From positions 91,316 through 155,315 of the forward strand of contig VZRN01000637.1 of the NCBI GenBank assembly GCA_013397935.1: 64,000 nt of DNA, written 5' to 3'. Both the position numbers and the translations under genes were made by a program. Under the pieces are notes generated by a model. It did no database searches. It was not told the DNA's origin and saw only the letters and a list, made by a program, of their open reading frames with translations. Shown in pieces: positions 11,376-24,900 of the stretch; position 1 is the first letter of the stretch, and each line of letters opens with the position of its first letter. This DNA comes from Dasyornis broadbenti. Taxonomy: Eukaryota > Chordata > Aves > Passeriformes > Dasyornithidae.

Positions 11376-14300
11376 TGTTTAAAATATATGAATTAATGTT
11401 CTGAAAATGCAGATTTTTTTTTCATAACTAATGTTCCACACCTTTGAGCAGCGTCTTCATCTTACAGGTCCACAATATGAGGCGGGGCTGCTGGGTTTAT
11501 TATTTGTGAATGACTCTCCTCACATTTTTAGTGAGTCAGTATGCGTTGATATGCTATTTCTCAAATGGTACAAATGGTCTTGAAATTCTCATGTCTCTCT
11601 TTGCACTGGTTAACAGATAGGTATTAATATATCATTTAATTCTAATCATGATCTCCCTCATTTACCCTTGTTTTGTATGAGCTGTTAAGGATCCTCCAAC
11701 ATCCCCCAACCACTGTAACTCAATCTCAAGTTTCGGAATAGCATTTGTACTGCTACTTGAAAAAGAGTAAAGGGTGGATTTGTCCAGGCTAAGCTCAGTT
11801 TAGCAATATTGTCCAATAGTCTCCTAGGTCACCATAAGCCAGTGATGTTGCTACTTACAAGTTAACATTTCAAGTTATGTGCTCAAAGTTAACATCCCTT
11901 CTGCAGCCAAAAAAATGGAAAAAAAAAAAAAAAAAAAAAGGGAAACTAGATATTCTTTTGTCCTTCTAGGGCTGTAATGAGAACAAATGGAAGTGACCTT
12001 ACATTGCGGGACACTCCTTTTAGTGTTTTAATACAAATTTCATTACACTGAAAGTCTTGCAAGGTATTCATTAGAACATTCATAAAGTCTTTGTGGAGGG
12101 CTTAATAGCTAAAACAAGCTATTGAAATTAGCCAATCATTCTATAATTGAACTCCCTATGAATCTTTTACTGCAGTAAGGTGAAGTAAGTAGCCTGAGGT
12201 ACTGGATGTATGTTTTAGTGCTTGGTTGCGTGCAAAATAAATGAAACTGGTAAAAGTGATGTGTAAGACCTCACAACTGTTCTTTGGTCTGTTTTTTACA
12301 GCTTTGAACATTTGAGTTGAATCCGTATTGAATTCTAGATTGTAATTTTTTCATTCTTCATAGAGATTTTCATTGTATCTTCTCCCATGTGTCACACAAC
12401 CAAATTAATCATTTTATACCATGGAAAAATATGATACTTGTTTGGGTTTTTTTACTCTTATGAGGTAGGTTTCCTTCTCCTAGCTCAGAAAAGATTATTC
12501 ACCCCTGGAATAGTAATATTTGTATTGGTACCAATATTTAAGCTGGGTATGCAATGAAGAAGCTATTGCAGTGGGTGCTATGCAAACACACCTACACAAA
12601 AAAAAAAAAAAAAATAGTGTCTTTCTTAGAGAATATATTGCTAAATCAAATAAACAACATCAATTCTTGTAAAATTATGTGGTTGAATACCTACTTTTAC
12701 TCTCTTGAACCTCAAAAGGAAATTCACACTAAGTTGTGTTTTGTTATGTGCGCTGAGATAGTTATGTGTCTCAGAAAGGTGCTTAAGAGAAATGTGTCTT
12801 AAATTCACCAGTAAACAGTTCTCAGACTCCACACCTTCTCTGAAACACAACTTTTTTGCAGAAGCTTTATTTCTTTCTTCAGGTAAGCATGCACAGAGAG
12901 TGGGATGCAACAGACTTGCAGGCCTTGATCTCTGTGTTTGCTCTAGAGAGGAACCATTAAATCAGTGATCTGCTGGGAAATGTCTGCCTTGACAAGCAGG
13001 GAAGATCAACAGCAGGGGAACTGTGACGCTGCTGCAGAGATGGCCTCCATAACGACCATGGGTTTTCCACCTCAAACCAGCTCTGCTACAGTCCCATGTG
13101 CTAAATGTCCACTTGTGGTTGCATTACCCTGGATGCGCTGTAGAAGCCCATTTTACAGTGTGGTTTCATCTGGGGACAGTCTAGTTTGTATATTCCACAA
13201 TTTGAACCAAAGCAAAGCCAGTGAGGAAGAACGGGGAATTTGATTGAGAAAGGCACTCCTGATCCAAATTCAAACAAACAAATAAACAAACTCTCTCATC
13301 CCCTGAAGTAAATACATCCTTAAATAATAATAGGAGTTAGATGAATCCTATCCACATGTTCATGGATATTTTTGATTTCAAAACACTCTATTTCTTAATG
13401 TTAGTGGTCTCTTCTAGACCTTTCCTTACAAACGTAAAGCTTCACTGTAGAAATGTTTTCGTAACTCTTTATAAAATCTCAGTACTGTCACATCTGGATT
13501 TTCATATACATTTTGATTTGTTTTAATAATTTTGGATTTGTGTTTATACACACATGTTTGTTTCTGAGTGGGCGCATACATATGCAGAACATACATTTGT
13601 GCACATGCATACACATATACATATAAATATAAGGAAGACATACTATTAAATATAAAGAAAATATATTTCTCTGTAAATATAATGAAAGAAAAGGGAAGCT
13701 CCAAAGTATGCAAAATGGTTCTGGCAGACCACGTTTTGTGTATTTTGCCAGCAGAAGAATCAGATTTGACATTTGTCTAGTTGAGGGATTTGCACCCCAG
13801 CCTGTTGATGGCCCTGTGAAAAGAGAAGAGGTTCCTCTCCTGGCATGTGTCATCCTACTGTAGCATTAAGGACACTCCCAGAATTTCTCAGAGAGCCTGG
13901 AGGCCATCACAATGTCACAAGCTTGTCATTTACTCAGTGGAGGAAGGAGGTTGTGATGTGCCCATCTACAAAACAGAGAAAGATGCACTGACTTTTCAAG
14001 GGACACAAGATAATGATACCATGCTACTTCCTAGCACAAATCACCTTCCACTTAATACTCAGCAAATATTTAACATCTCATTAGAACATCACAATTGGAG
14101 AAGGACATCCTAATCCAAACATGTACTCACATGTTTGGCAGCTTTGACTGAAGTTGCTGTGAATCCAGCCAGTGGATGCCTTGGCCTAGTTAATTAGTCA
14201 TGCCTTCTCTAGTGTCTTGTCAGTCCTTGGCAATCATAAAAGTCTGGACATAGGCTAAAGCATTGCACAGTGGGAAGGAGGGCTGAAAAAAAAAAGGGAT

Positions 14301-15987
14301 CTTCCATCACAGGTGAAATGATAATTAGTCAGACTTGTATTTCAAGTGGCACCAGCATCAGAGCAGATTGTGGATGTTATCCTGTAATTTTCTTTATACT
14401 TTTAATTATCTTTTAATTATTAACAGTTCTTGTCCACTCCAAATGCATTTAGCTCGTGTCAGCTTCTTTTCTGTCTTTTCTTTTCCATTTTCCCCCTACT
14501 TGTTCTAATCTAGCCCCAGTTCCAACTGCTAACGCATCAATGTCAGAAACTGCAGTCAAGCACAGCCTGTCCCCAAATCCCAACCTCTATAAACACGATG
14601 GCTCATTAATAACTTAAAAAGGATGATGACACTGATACTATTTATAGGGTCCTGCCAGCCAGGACTGCCAAAGTTAAGGAAATTAACATGGAAAAATTGT
14701 CAACTGCAAAACATTAGTGTTTATCAACAGATCAATCAAACATCAACTACTGTAAATTGTGCTTTTAGCTAAATAAAATGTATCCCCAATGACAATTTAT
14801 TGAATGCCTTATTTTGTTACTCTTGTGCCCTTGTATCAGTTTCAATGAGAGATGGAGGAAGAAAAAAGAGGGAGACAGAAACTCCTCCAGTCCCCTTTCC
14901 CCGTTCACTCTCTGACTCCCCTGACACCTGCCAAACCTCCCACAACTGCTGAGCTCTCAAAAGTTACAGCTACATGTTTCACGATGAGTGGCAAATCAGA
15001 ACTGCTGAACAAAATTCTCATGAAGTCAATTAAGTGTTAATTAGCTTTGACTGAGGGCACACGAGTCTCCAGCAAGCTGAATAAATGTCAAGGTGACGGG
15101 GCTGTGTACTAAGTACTGGGTTTACATGCATGGAGAGCTTATGACTTAAGGGGTTATTTTTCTCCCTTCTTTCCTCATTGCCTTCTCTCTCTCTCTCTCT
15201 TTTATATCAGAAAGAGACATAATGCTGCAGCAAGAATGAAGTTTTTCTTCACTTGTTCAGAACCATATTTGCTGCAAATTGCTGGATAGGAAATTTGCTG
15301 CAAAGTGTTGTGTGGTCCTGCTGATGGGAGAGAGATTCCTTGGTGCAAGAGATGGCTTTGCAGGGAAGTAACTGAAAGAAATCAGGGAGAAAGAGAGAAA
15401 TAAGCAAAAATATGATGTTCAAAGCCAGCTCTGATTTTAATTCCCTGTTTGCTGCCCCTTCTGTTCTGAATAGAATAATCAAATAGGTAATAATAACCCA
15501 CAATAAAAATATATGTATGTACATATATAGGGATATACATGTGTACACACACATAGGTGATGTAAATTATAATTAAAACATAGTCTGCTGAGGCTTGAGA
15601 ATACCCAAAAATGAATTCAAACAAACAAATAAACAAGCAAAAATCCTTGAGTGAAAACTGCACCGTGATAGGACAGAGGCTTGGTTAGGAGAAGTAAAAA
15701 GGAAGGAAGACTATCTGCTCCCATTATATGAATACTAGGTGTAATATTATTTTTTTTTACTGCCTTAAGCCTAGGTTGGGGTCCAGAGGCCTCAGCCGAG
15801 ATCAGGGCCGCAGTCTGGTAGATGCTATTAAAAAAGATCACAAGTCCTTCCCACAAGGATTTTATAATCCATAACTGTGATCTTGCAATTAACTTACAGT
15901 AGGTCGTTTCCAACACGCAGCCCATGACATGACTGAGGTTTCAAACAGATGAGCGAGAGGAAAGGTGTGAGGAAGGAAACATTATTG
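11376..15987. other. Non-coding stretch with homopolymers
   Basis: Contains A21 at 11919-11939, A17 at 12598-12614, an alternating purine/pyrimidine tract at about 13565-13635 and a short (TC)n at 15184-15200. Open frames up to 121 codons (13488-13853, minus) show no domain. Blocks at 11990-12250 and 14600-14830 have enhancer-like composition (see findings). Confidence 0.5.
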
Positions 15988-16112
15988 CCACATTTTACAG
16001 GTTCAGACGGAAAAATTAAGTGCCTTGCCCAGGGTCACACAATATATAACACTGATAATGAAAAAGCTGGGAATTCAGGCTTGACTTCAAGAGTCCAGGC
16101 TGCAGTTTGCTT
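15988..16112 (-). mobile_element. MIR-type (CORE-SINE) relic, antisense
   Basis: The plus strand reads cattttacagg, then ttaagtgccttgcccagggt, cacaca, and agctgggaattcaggc followed by gagtcca. This follows, in order, the antisense MIR core (attttacag.. ttaagtgacttgcccaaggt cacaca .. gctgggat..). The copy is diverged, as expected for an element inherited from early amniotes. Confidence 0.78.
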
Positions 16113-17637
16113 TGCAACACTGTCCCCACTGGGAAGATTTCTACGGAGAGCTAATGATATCCCAGTGTGGGTGGCAGACAAGGAACTCTCATCCATGACT
16201 AACATTTCTGAGGAGGTCTTTAAGCTGGGCCAGTTAATATCAACAGACCAGAAAATAAAGTTATAGGCTTATTGCAGACGATACAAAAATTAGACTCCCA
16301 GATTTCTGTTTATTTCTGCTTTGTGAGACTGAAAGGAGGAGGTGAGGAAATGAGACCTCCACCTAAGTTGGATGCTCACTGCATATGCTTGCCTAAACTC
16401 ATGTGTTAAACTGAGGGTTTAGTGTTTCGGAACGACAATTCAAGTTTCTTCCCAAAACCTTTGTCTTTCTGCTGATGTATCTAAGAAAATGATAAATCAC
16501 TTCCTCTCGGAAACTTTGATACCAACAAAGAAATCCTAGTTTCAGCCCAAAGGAAAATTATTTAAATGTCAAACCTAGGTGTGGGATAATTTTGCTTGAC
16601 CATGAACAGGTGAACCCTGGGATTTGTGAGGGAGATCCTTAAGTTGTCAGCTTTAAAAGATTTTTTCAAATTTTTGATCTGTCTACTTCACGTGGGGGTT
16701 CCCAGGGTAGAGATACAATGAAGTACCTGAAAAGCTTGAGAGTTATTTTTCTTAGGTCTCACCAGATTTGCTAAAAATGGAGAGATCTTTCTACTGAACC
16801 TTTCTGAGATTCAGGCTGACCAGCAATGTCAGGAAAAAAAAAAAAAAAAAGGTCTGGATCACCATTTCAGTGGCCTGTTTGTTTCTGCCTTGTGATTTGA
16901 AAGAATCATAGGATATGTAAAAGAAGACAAAGCAAAAATGTGTCTCATTCCGTCTGGCAGAGATAATAGACTGCCTAGAAGATGAAGTAGATAGTCATTG
17001 AATCTGAAAGCCAGCTCATTATTAACTAATCAACAAGAAAACATTATTCATAAATGGATTGTGGTCTTTATTGGCACAAGATATCACTAAGCCAAAAGAG
17101 GCCATAAATATCAAGATGAATTAAAAAGTCTATGGACATAAAGAGAAAATCTCAGTGAAATACCTTGAAAGTACATAACTAGGAGAGAATATTCTGCACC
17201 TGTTTTCATCGACCACATCTAGAGATATGTTACTGGCTGACATGAACCCATCTGCTGCAAGCTGGTGGTTATAATCCTTCTCTGAAGCTTTGTTTCTTCT
17301 TTGTACATGTAGACAACAGCAGTGTAGAAGAGTCTTCTTTATCTTTGTTTTATAAAATACTTTTCACAGGTTTTGGTTTTCAGTTTGACGGTACCAATCG
17401 TTGTGGATGAATGCCACTGTTGTTGATTCTGATAGTAGATTTGGTCAGCAGATACGAATGAAACCCAAGTTACCCACGCAGGGCCTAATAAAGAACATGA
17501 GTGACTCCAGGGGATGAGTGAAAGCAGCCTCCATCATGAGATTTGGATCAGTGGTATGTCCTGATCCAACAGCCATCTCAGAGTGATGGGTGGTCAGAGA
17601 TACCTCTTGTCTGCTCCAAGTGTTCTGCAAAGATACA
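16113..17637. other. Non-coding stretch
   Basis: An A17 run sits at 16834-16850. No exon or RNA gene was recognised. Confidence 0.5.
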
Positions 17638-17862
17638 TGATCAAAGAATCGTTGCATGGTGTGGGTTGGGAGACACCCAAAAGATCATCCCATTCCAACC
17701 CCTGCCGTGGGCAGGGACACCTTCCCCTACAGCAGGCTGTTCACAATTCCATCCAGCCTAGACTCAAACACTTGTGAAAACAGGACATGCACAACTTCTC
17801 TGGGCAACCTGTGCCAGTGCCTCACCACCCTCACAGTAGAGGTAGATGAAGACTTATAACTC
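17638..17862 (-). mobile_element. CR1 3' end fragment (antisense)
   Basis: Diverged tail atgatcaaagaatcg, then tgtgggttgggagacaccca, the block cccctgccgtgggcagggac followed by accttccc, and gggcaacctgtgccagtgcc. These follow the antisense CR1 3' end in order. The match ends near 17860. Confidence 0.92.
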
Positions 17863-18617
17863 CAGCTCATGTCTATTTACTGAATAGAACTTATCATGGA
17901 GTCTTGGTTTTAGTTGTTTGGATGTATTTCTACTTGTATTATCACAATCACAAATGTTAATGAGGATAAAGTGTTTTCCAGGCATTCCAGATGCTGATTT
18001 TTATTTTTTCCCCCCAGGTCTTCCTGTGTTGACACTGTCTTAAAAAGCTACATGAAGAACCATAATAATTTTTTGGATTAGAAGTACAGCGTTCTATATA
18101 ATATTCCTGCCAGGATCATCAGAAATCGAGTAGGTTGCCTATATTTTCTGGATTGGGCACTTGAATATACAAGAAATGCTTCTACAAAAGAGATCAACAT
18201 TTAGATTTCAAAGTTTACTAGACCCCTTTCTTCCTAAGATACATCTTTCTGGCAAGCATAGAAGCACTCAAGTAGGTGTAAATTACATTTATGGCCATGA
18301 CTGTAAGGTTCATTGACATGGTTAGAGCAGTATAAAGTAGTCTCAGTGAAAATGATAATCAGGCCCTGAGGCTTAGACAGATGGATGGACAAAACAATAT
18401 CTGTGTAGTTTTATGCTACCTTTGCAAAAAGAAGTCACCAGTTTAAAACAAAAATAAAAATAAAAGAATATATTGCAAAATAAATTGATCTATTATGGAA
18501 TAAATCCCAGAAACTGTGACACAAATGAAAAATAGAAAAAAAACCAAGAAAAGGACATAGTGTTCTCCCTCTGCATGTGGGTAACTGAATATAAATCTGA
18601 TAAAAATCAGATAGGAT
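17863..18617. other. Non-coding stretch
   Basis: AT-rich. Nothing recognised. Confidence 0.5.
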
Positions 18618-18800
18618 AGCCGAGTCCCAGCTTTGACTCAAACAAGGCTGTACTGCACGGTCCTGGCTAAATCACTTTTCATACACACCCTCAATCCCCG
18701 AGCCTTGGTGTGCCCAGCTATAATATTGAGATGATGGCCTATATTTTTACTTTAAACCACTTTAACTCTATGCATAAAAAGTGCTATATGAAGCCTTTTG
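18618..18800 (+). mobile_element. MIR-type (CORE-SINE) relic, sense
   Basis: In order: ccgagtcccagctttgactc, then ctggctaaatcactt, a cctcaat/gagcctt segment, tataatattgagatgatggc and tgcataaaaagtgctatatg. These fit the sense MIR core (cggctctg.. gcaagtcactt.. cctcagttt.. tgtaaaatggggatga..) and a 3' part like aaagcgct. It is heavily diverged and unsupported by alignment, so it is less certain than the copy at 15988. Confidence 0.6.
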
Positions 18801-20995
18801 AATATTATAAGGACACTCATCTATTCATTCCTCTTCTAAAATATATGCCTGAACTGTTGGACTGATCTCACTTCTGTATCAGAAATGTTAGAGAGAATTC
18901 TGCATCTCCCTATTTCACCTTGTAAATTAATATATGTGCAATCTCTTCAGTGTCTTCTGTTCCTAAATCACAACAGATATAAGGCAGCTACTTGCCTCTG
19001 TTATGTGAGCTCTGAAATGAAGGAGCACGGTATTAATTCTTCTAACCCTGCTTGTTTGAAAAAAGTGCACTCAGCTCTGTGCCCCTGACTACAGTTGGAG
19101 GCACTATAAGCTACATACTCCATTTTTAAGGTAATCTTTTCAATTAATACATCAACATTTCCTTCAGTAAGGGTTTATTTATCATTAGACTTCACTCGCA
19201 GATTTTGCTGGTGAATCTAGCAACTTTTAGCGACATTTCATGATCTACATAAGGCATATCTACCTTCTAAAAAGTACTTCTAAGGGTGACGAAATGTATT
19301 CTTGCTTTGAAATGATTATGGAAATTCTGAAGCACAGTCACAACAATTACCGTTATCTGAAAATTAAATTCGGCACATACTTATTAAAAGTAAAAAAAAC
19401 CAACAAATATCCCGTTAAAATTACTATTTCTTTCACTTTATTTGGGACAATGACTTTGCTTTATGAAGTTAAAATGTCTGGGTTGTCATCTAGTGACAAT
19501 ACACTCACAGCTGTGTTGCTATGACACAGGGAAGGTACAAGCGCATTTTTCTGGTGATACATATAATGATGCATAAAATTAATTTCAACAAGCTACATCC
19601 AGGCTCTGTATTTGCAAGTGCTCACAGTGTTTCCTAAATCCCAGTATCCTTATATTCAGTCACCACTCAGCGAACTGAAATGCATCATTCTTACAGAAAA
19701 TTCATCTTTTGATGGATCCTGGTGCATTAAGCTTGTGCAGACAGAATTCTGCTGCAGTGCACTGAGGAAAAAAAAAAATAAAGAAAGGAGAGCTCATTGG
19801 CACTAAGTATTTGTCAGCAGTCACAAAACTTTCCACTTGCTCTGTCTGTAGCTGCACAAGACTTGGTTGATTGCTTCAGCCGTTAATTTGATCCCAAGAA
19901 CCGTCTTTGCTTGTTATTCGACATCTTTCCTGTCTGCTATTTACTGATGTCACTTGTACCAGTTGATGAAATTAGAATGTGATGAAGTCAAGAGTTTCTG
20001 ATGGTGTAGAAAAATGTTGAACACTAGGAATTATTATGACAAACCTATTATACTTGCAACAATTTCTAAATTAGGACACTGGTACAGACCGAATTTTTTA
20101 CTGTCCTTCAAGTTCTTGTCAGCCAAGTGCTTTCTGTGGTACTGAAATGAGAATGCTGACGATACACTGAACAACAGTCTGAAAAAAAGGCACTTAGCTT
20201 AAAACATGTGTCACATTCTCTTTCTTCAAATCTACAGACAAGTATTTCCTTGTCCCAGAAATTTCCTTAAGGGCCGGGAATGATAACAGTGTTTTTCCTC
20301 AGTTCATTACTGAATTTTCTGCTGTGTCTTAACACTTACTGCTTCCAGACAAAGAAAACAAGCTTTGGAATTAGATGTTGCCATAGCCTCCTTCAGTGTG
20401 CTTTCATCCAAGCTGGTCTGGCAGCCCAGTCCGTACTGAAGGCTGAAAAATGTACACCTAACACCTAAACTGGCACCAAGCAGCTTATCTACCCAGGTGA
20501 AAGGTTCTGTGGTTATGTGCTGTGTGCACCAGAAATTTCAAATTTCTCTGTTTCCATAGCCTAACCTACAGCAGCTGGTGATGTAGGCAAGTGCCTCCTC
20601 TAGGGAATGATTACCTGGACTCCAAATCAGAGTGGCAAATGGGTCTCCAATGTCTCCCACTGGAGACGGGAAAGAGGAGGAAGAGAATGGAAGGGAGAGA
20701 TCCAGACAAGAAGCAGCAGAGACCTGATGCATGCAGACCTATGATGCCATGAAACAGAAATACGGCAAATTATGGCATTAATATAATTAGTGCAGTGGGA
20801 GAAAGGCATATGTGAGTACTGCCGAGTGCTGTGAGAGTACTGCACCTCTGGTGCTTCCTAAAGGTGTAATTTGATGTTGCATTTCTTCCAGTGATGCAGC
20901 AATAGATAGCCTTCCTGTTCTTTTTCATGATTGCTTATTTGCTCCTGCCTTTGCACAAAAGATCGAGATGTGATGATAGGAAGAACTGCAGCAAA

Positions 20996-20996
<1 letters not shown>
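18801..20996. other. Non-coding stretch
   Basis: Short open frames only (94 codons or fewer). The segment 19130-19530 has scattered CpGs in AT-rich sequence but no recognisable feature. Confidence 0.5.

Positions 20997-21022
<26 letters not shown>
20997..21022. repeat. (GA)13 microsatellite
   Basis: Thirteen uninterrupted GA units. Confidence 0.97.
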
Positions 21023-21026
<4 letters not shown>

Positions 21027-21131
21027 TGAAAGAATGTGGTCTTCAACAATAATTTTCCTTTCCACTGGTCTGGTGTACGGTAAATGTCTAAACACACAAT
21101 CTGTATATTGCCTCACAAATCTGAATATAGA

Positions 21132-21275
21132 TATTTGTTATCTCAGTTGGCTGCAGCACGGTGCTAATAACCCCAGCACTGTGGGTTTGATCCCTGTACA
21201 GGCCATTCACTTACAAGCTGAACTCAATGGCCCTTGTGTGTTCCTTCCAAGTCAGAATATCCTGTGATTGCTGTG
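21132..21275 (+). mobile_element. tRNA-Ile-derived SINE with CR1-type tail (TguSINE1-like)
   Basis: The first 74 nt (21132-21205) align over full tRNA length with tRNA-Ile: tatctcagttggctg (A-box region), ggtgctaataac (anticodon arm with AAT), gtgggtttgatccctgtac (T arm with B box ggtttgatcc, 21184-21193) and the end caggcca. A short linker, ttcacttacaagctgaactc, leads to a CR1 3' tail, cccttgtgtgttccttccaa then gtcagaatatcctgtgattg. This matches the passerine family TguSINE1, a tRNA-Ile head fused to a CR1 tail and moved by CR1. Acceptor-stem position 1-5 bases no longer match, so this is not a working tRNA gene. RNA polymerase III would have transcribed the source copy; this one is presumably inactive. 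Confidence 0.9.
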
Positions 21276-21712
21276 ATCTGTGACATTTTTATATGCATGC
21301 ACGCATGCACATATCTATGTGTATACAGCAAGACCTTGCATGCACACTGCAGAGAGAGTGGATGCATCAAAGCCACTTTTCTGCCACGAAAAAATTCCAC
21401 AGAAACTCCAGAGGCTTCTATTGTTTCCTTAGCTGTAGACCGGGGCTTACTTCCAACTCATGTAAGAGCAACTGCATCATGCAGAAATACTGTAAAATTA
21501 TCTTTTTGCATCAAGTGGGTTACACTTAGACAATTCTGTAAATCTTATACTGTAGATCTCATACTGTGCCATGCTGTCCATTTTGGATCCTTTTAGGATC
21601 TTTGGATCCATTTTGGATCTTTTCCTTAGCAGTTCCTCCAGTCCTCAAGCATTACATAAATTTGGTGGGACTTTAGCAACGCATAGATCCAACAGTTTCT
21701 GTGTATAAAATA
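21276..21712. other. Non-coding stretch
   Basis: Contains an alternating purine/pyrimidine tract (21291-21330) and a direct repeat of ccattttggatc (21578 and 21608) with four GGATC sites in about 40 bp. No gene was recognised. Confidence 0.5.
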
Positions 21713-21991
21713 ATTTAAAAAACAAAACCAAAACAACAAAACCAAAACCAACCCTATGCTAAAACAAAGAAAAAACCCCTCAAAAAAAAAAACAAAAAAA
21801 AAAAAACCCAAAAACAACCACCAAAACTAAAAAAAAAACCAAAAAAAAAAACCACCCCTAGAAAAAAAAAAAAAAAAACCCCCAAAAAAAAAAAAAAAAA
21901 AAAAAAAAAAACCCAAAACCACCCAACCAAACTAAAAAAAAAACCAAAAAAAAAAAAACCAAACCAAAAAACAAATACAAATACAAAAAAA
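21713..21991. repeat. A+C-only low-complexity tract with internal duplication
   Basis: About 280 bp in which the plus strand is almost entirely A and C (AAAC, AACC and long A runs, one of about 27). A unit beginning cccaaaa and containing aactaaaaaaaaaaccaaaa occurs at about 21807 and again at about 21912, indicating a duplication of about 105 bp. Confidence 0.92.
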
Positions 21992-24900
21992 TTTAAATCC
22001 ACTCACCAAAAACTTCAGACCCAAAGTATAAATAAGGGAATGGGAAAACAGGTTAATTAAGTTTCTACTCATGTCTCTGTTTCAGCTTATTTCCATGTTT
22101 TCAAAAGAAGTTGTCACTTCATTACATTTCCTTAAACTACTTCTGTAAAATGTGCTCGTTTAGAAAAGAAGAACAGCAAAAGTTTAGTTTTGAGGAGAGA
22201 CTGATACATTTTCTTAAACCAGACCTCATCACAGCACCAGATTAGTGAGCAGAGAAACATCCAAGCACAGGTCAATAAGCAGAATAAAGGAATACTTTTC
22301 TGGGGCGAGGCAGGAGTAGGAATCTTCTCAACTGGATTTACTGCTGCAATGTGGATGGCACTAAAGGTAAGACTCAGACCAGGTCCTCGACCTAACCTCA
22401 AACCCAGATGCATGACATCCTATGTTCCTCTGATTGTGTAAATGTTCTTGTATATCATCTTTGTAATTGCAGATCTCTGTGTTATTATTTAAGATCAGAA
22501 AATTCTGTCTAGGCAGAGTGAGACTGGCACTTTGGCAACAAGGACCAGTATACCAGAACAAACAAATGGCCCGTTCTACCCAGTATCTGGTCTCTGGAGT
22601 CTGAAGTGGGAGGCATAAAATCCCCATATTGTAACTAATTATGCAGTAATATACCATGGGAGATTGTCCCCAGATGCCTGTATTACTAACTCATCTGAAA
22701 CCTGGATGAACAGGAAATCTCAAGAGAAAACTTTATTCTCTCTAGATTTCCAGTTTTAAGAAGTTTTACTGAAGTTCAAAGAAACAGAAAAAAAAAAAAA
22801 TTGACTGCTTTTAGTTTTGCTCCGAAAACCATCCAAAAACATTCAGGTTCTCTCCTTGCGAGTTTGCACAGTTGTAATTCTCACAAGATTCACTGGTGGG
22901 GTTTGGTTTTTAAGACAGATTTGATTTTTCCTGCAGAATGTGTAGCAGTTATCAGTCACCCTCACAGTTTTTCTCTCTGTGTGCCACTCATTGCACTGAA
23001 ACTTATTGAAAATTTTGTCAACAATCAGCTTCATAAAAGCTTTGCACATTGTCTGCCTAAAAGCTCTGTTTTGATGAGAAAATGACTATTAAGGAGAACA
23101 CGTTCTTTTCTGGCATCAGACTCAAAGAGACACAGGTCATAAATCTCTTTGATCTTCTTGCAAAAAGCTAGAATCAAGGAAAGAAGCAAGTTCATTCTTC
23201 CCTCCCTTTTTTCTTTTTCTTTTTTTTTTTTTTTCTTTAAGCTCCTGATTGAAACAATTCTGTTTAGTTATCAGTAATTTATCACGCTTGCATCCTCTCA
23301 CCCCTCTTTCCCTCTCCCTGTGCTTCTGTTTGGTTTTGATTCTTTATTTCAACATAACAGAAAATCTTCTAGATGGTCCTCTCTACTTATTTCCCCTGGT
23401 TTCACAGGAGCAGAAGGGGAGAATTTTGCAAGGGGTATGGTGAGGAGAGTATTGGGGTGATTTTGGTTTGTGATTTTTGGGTTGGCTCTTTTTTTTTTTT
23501 CAGAAAGTACGTATTGAAAGTGGGGAAAAAGAGCACAAAAAAGAAACTATAAAAATGAAACCTGAAGAAGAAGAATACTAATATTCTAGTTTACTCAATG
23601 AACTGCTGCCTTTCATAGATGTGTCAATACTGCCATCTCTTGCCTTTCCAACAACCTAGGCAGGAAAATGTAGTTCGACGGAAACCGGAGAATGAACATG
23701 TACTCACATACACACATAAAAGAGCTAAGTTTTCCAAGAGAGGTGAGTGAATTTTCCCTGGTACATTTTGTCTTGTTTTAAGAGGAATTTTTTCTTAATT
23801 TTTCTCTTTTCTGTTGCTCTCTGGCTTCATATGCACCTTAAATAGTACAGCCACGGCAAGTGAGAATTCAGCTAGAGATTTAAGATTGTAATGTGGGTTA
23901 ACTCAAGCCCTTCTGAAAAAGAGAATCTGTATTATAACCAAATAGTGATCAAAATAAGCTTGTATGTCTTCCCTTCTGCCATGACAACGGGTATGTAAGT
24001 ACACGTGAAATGTACAGTTGTATATATATTTTTTAATAAATGTCAACTGCAATTTGAGCATTTTACCAGCAAGACTTAAGGCAGATAAATCTTCTATTGA
24101 AATAATTTCCAGAAATTGCAGACATGCACTTGTGTCTGTGGTTGGTTATGACAGTGATCTGGTTTGATAGGTCATGAAACATCATGTCACGTAAATGCAG
24201 TGGCCAATATTTTGGACCTTATGACTATGATCTATAGCAGAATTATTGTTCCATGGAGATAAACTCACAAGAACTGCATAGTCATTTGTCAGTGAGCAAT
24301 GTTGTTTTCTAGGCCAGTGCAAACTACATTTCAAGCTTAAATGTCCAGCTCTTCAATTTTAATACCTTCACAAAAAGGTGCTATTCTATCTTTTTAATTG
24401 CAATGCAGTGGTAATAGTTATACCAGAAATATGTACTCCTCTGAAGTGAAAATCAATAAAAGTTTCATACTTAAAGTAAAAATTGATTTCTTAAGTTAGA
24501 TGGGACATTTTCTGGGTTTAAAAGCATATCGCCATCTGGGTGATAAAGAGACAGATTGACACCTGAATTTTTTTGTATTATTGCAACTTACTGTTTTAGT
24601 CCCACACCTGGTTTTTGGTTATAGTGTTATAAGTCTTTTTGTGCTTACCAAAACATGAGCACTTGTGCTCCTGTACTGAGATGACAGGCTATTATTCAGG
24701 TTTTTTTCCAAAGCTTAATATGTATCCCAGTCAGAGGTGTGACTAAGGAAAGGCATTTGATGATTTTGTAAAGCTGTGCATCCTCTGTTACCTCCCTGGG
24801 TTTCTCATAGATACACAAGTTTACAGAGCACACCCTGGTGCATTTGCCTCACCTTGTACGTTATTTTTTTTTTTTTTCTTATCATCATTTGTTAATTTTG

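Noticed and set aside
11919..11939. A21 run as the tail of a processed pseudogene
   Set aside because: No gene-like sequence or target duplication precedes it, and CR1-rich bird genomes make few processed pseudogenes.
21132..21205. Functional tRNA-Ile gene
   Set aside because: The acceptor stem no longer pairs and a CR1 tail follows directly, so it is the head of a SINE.
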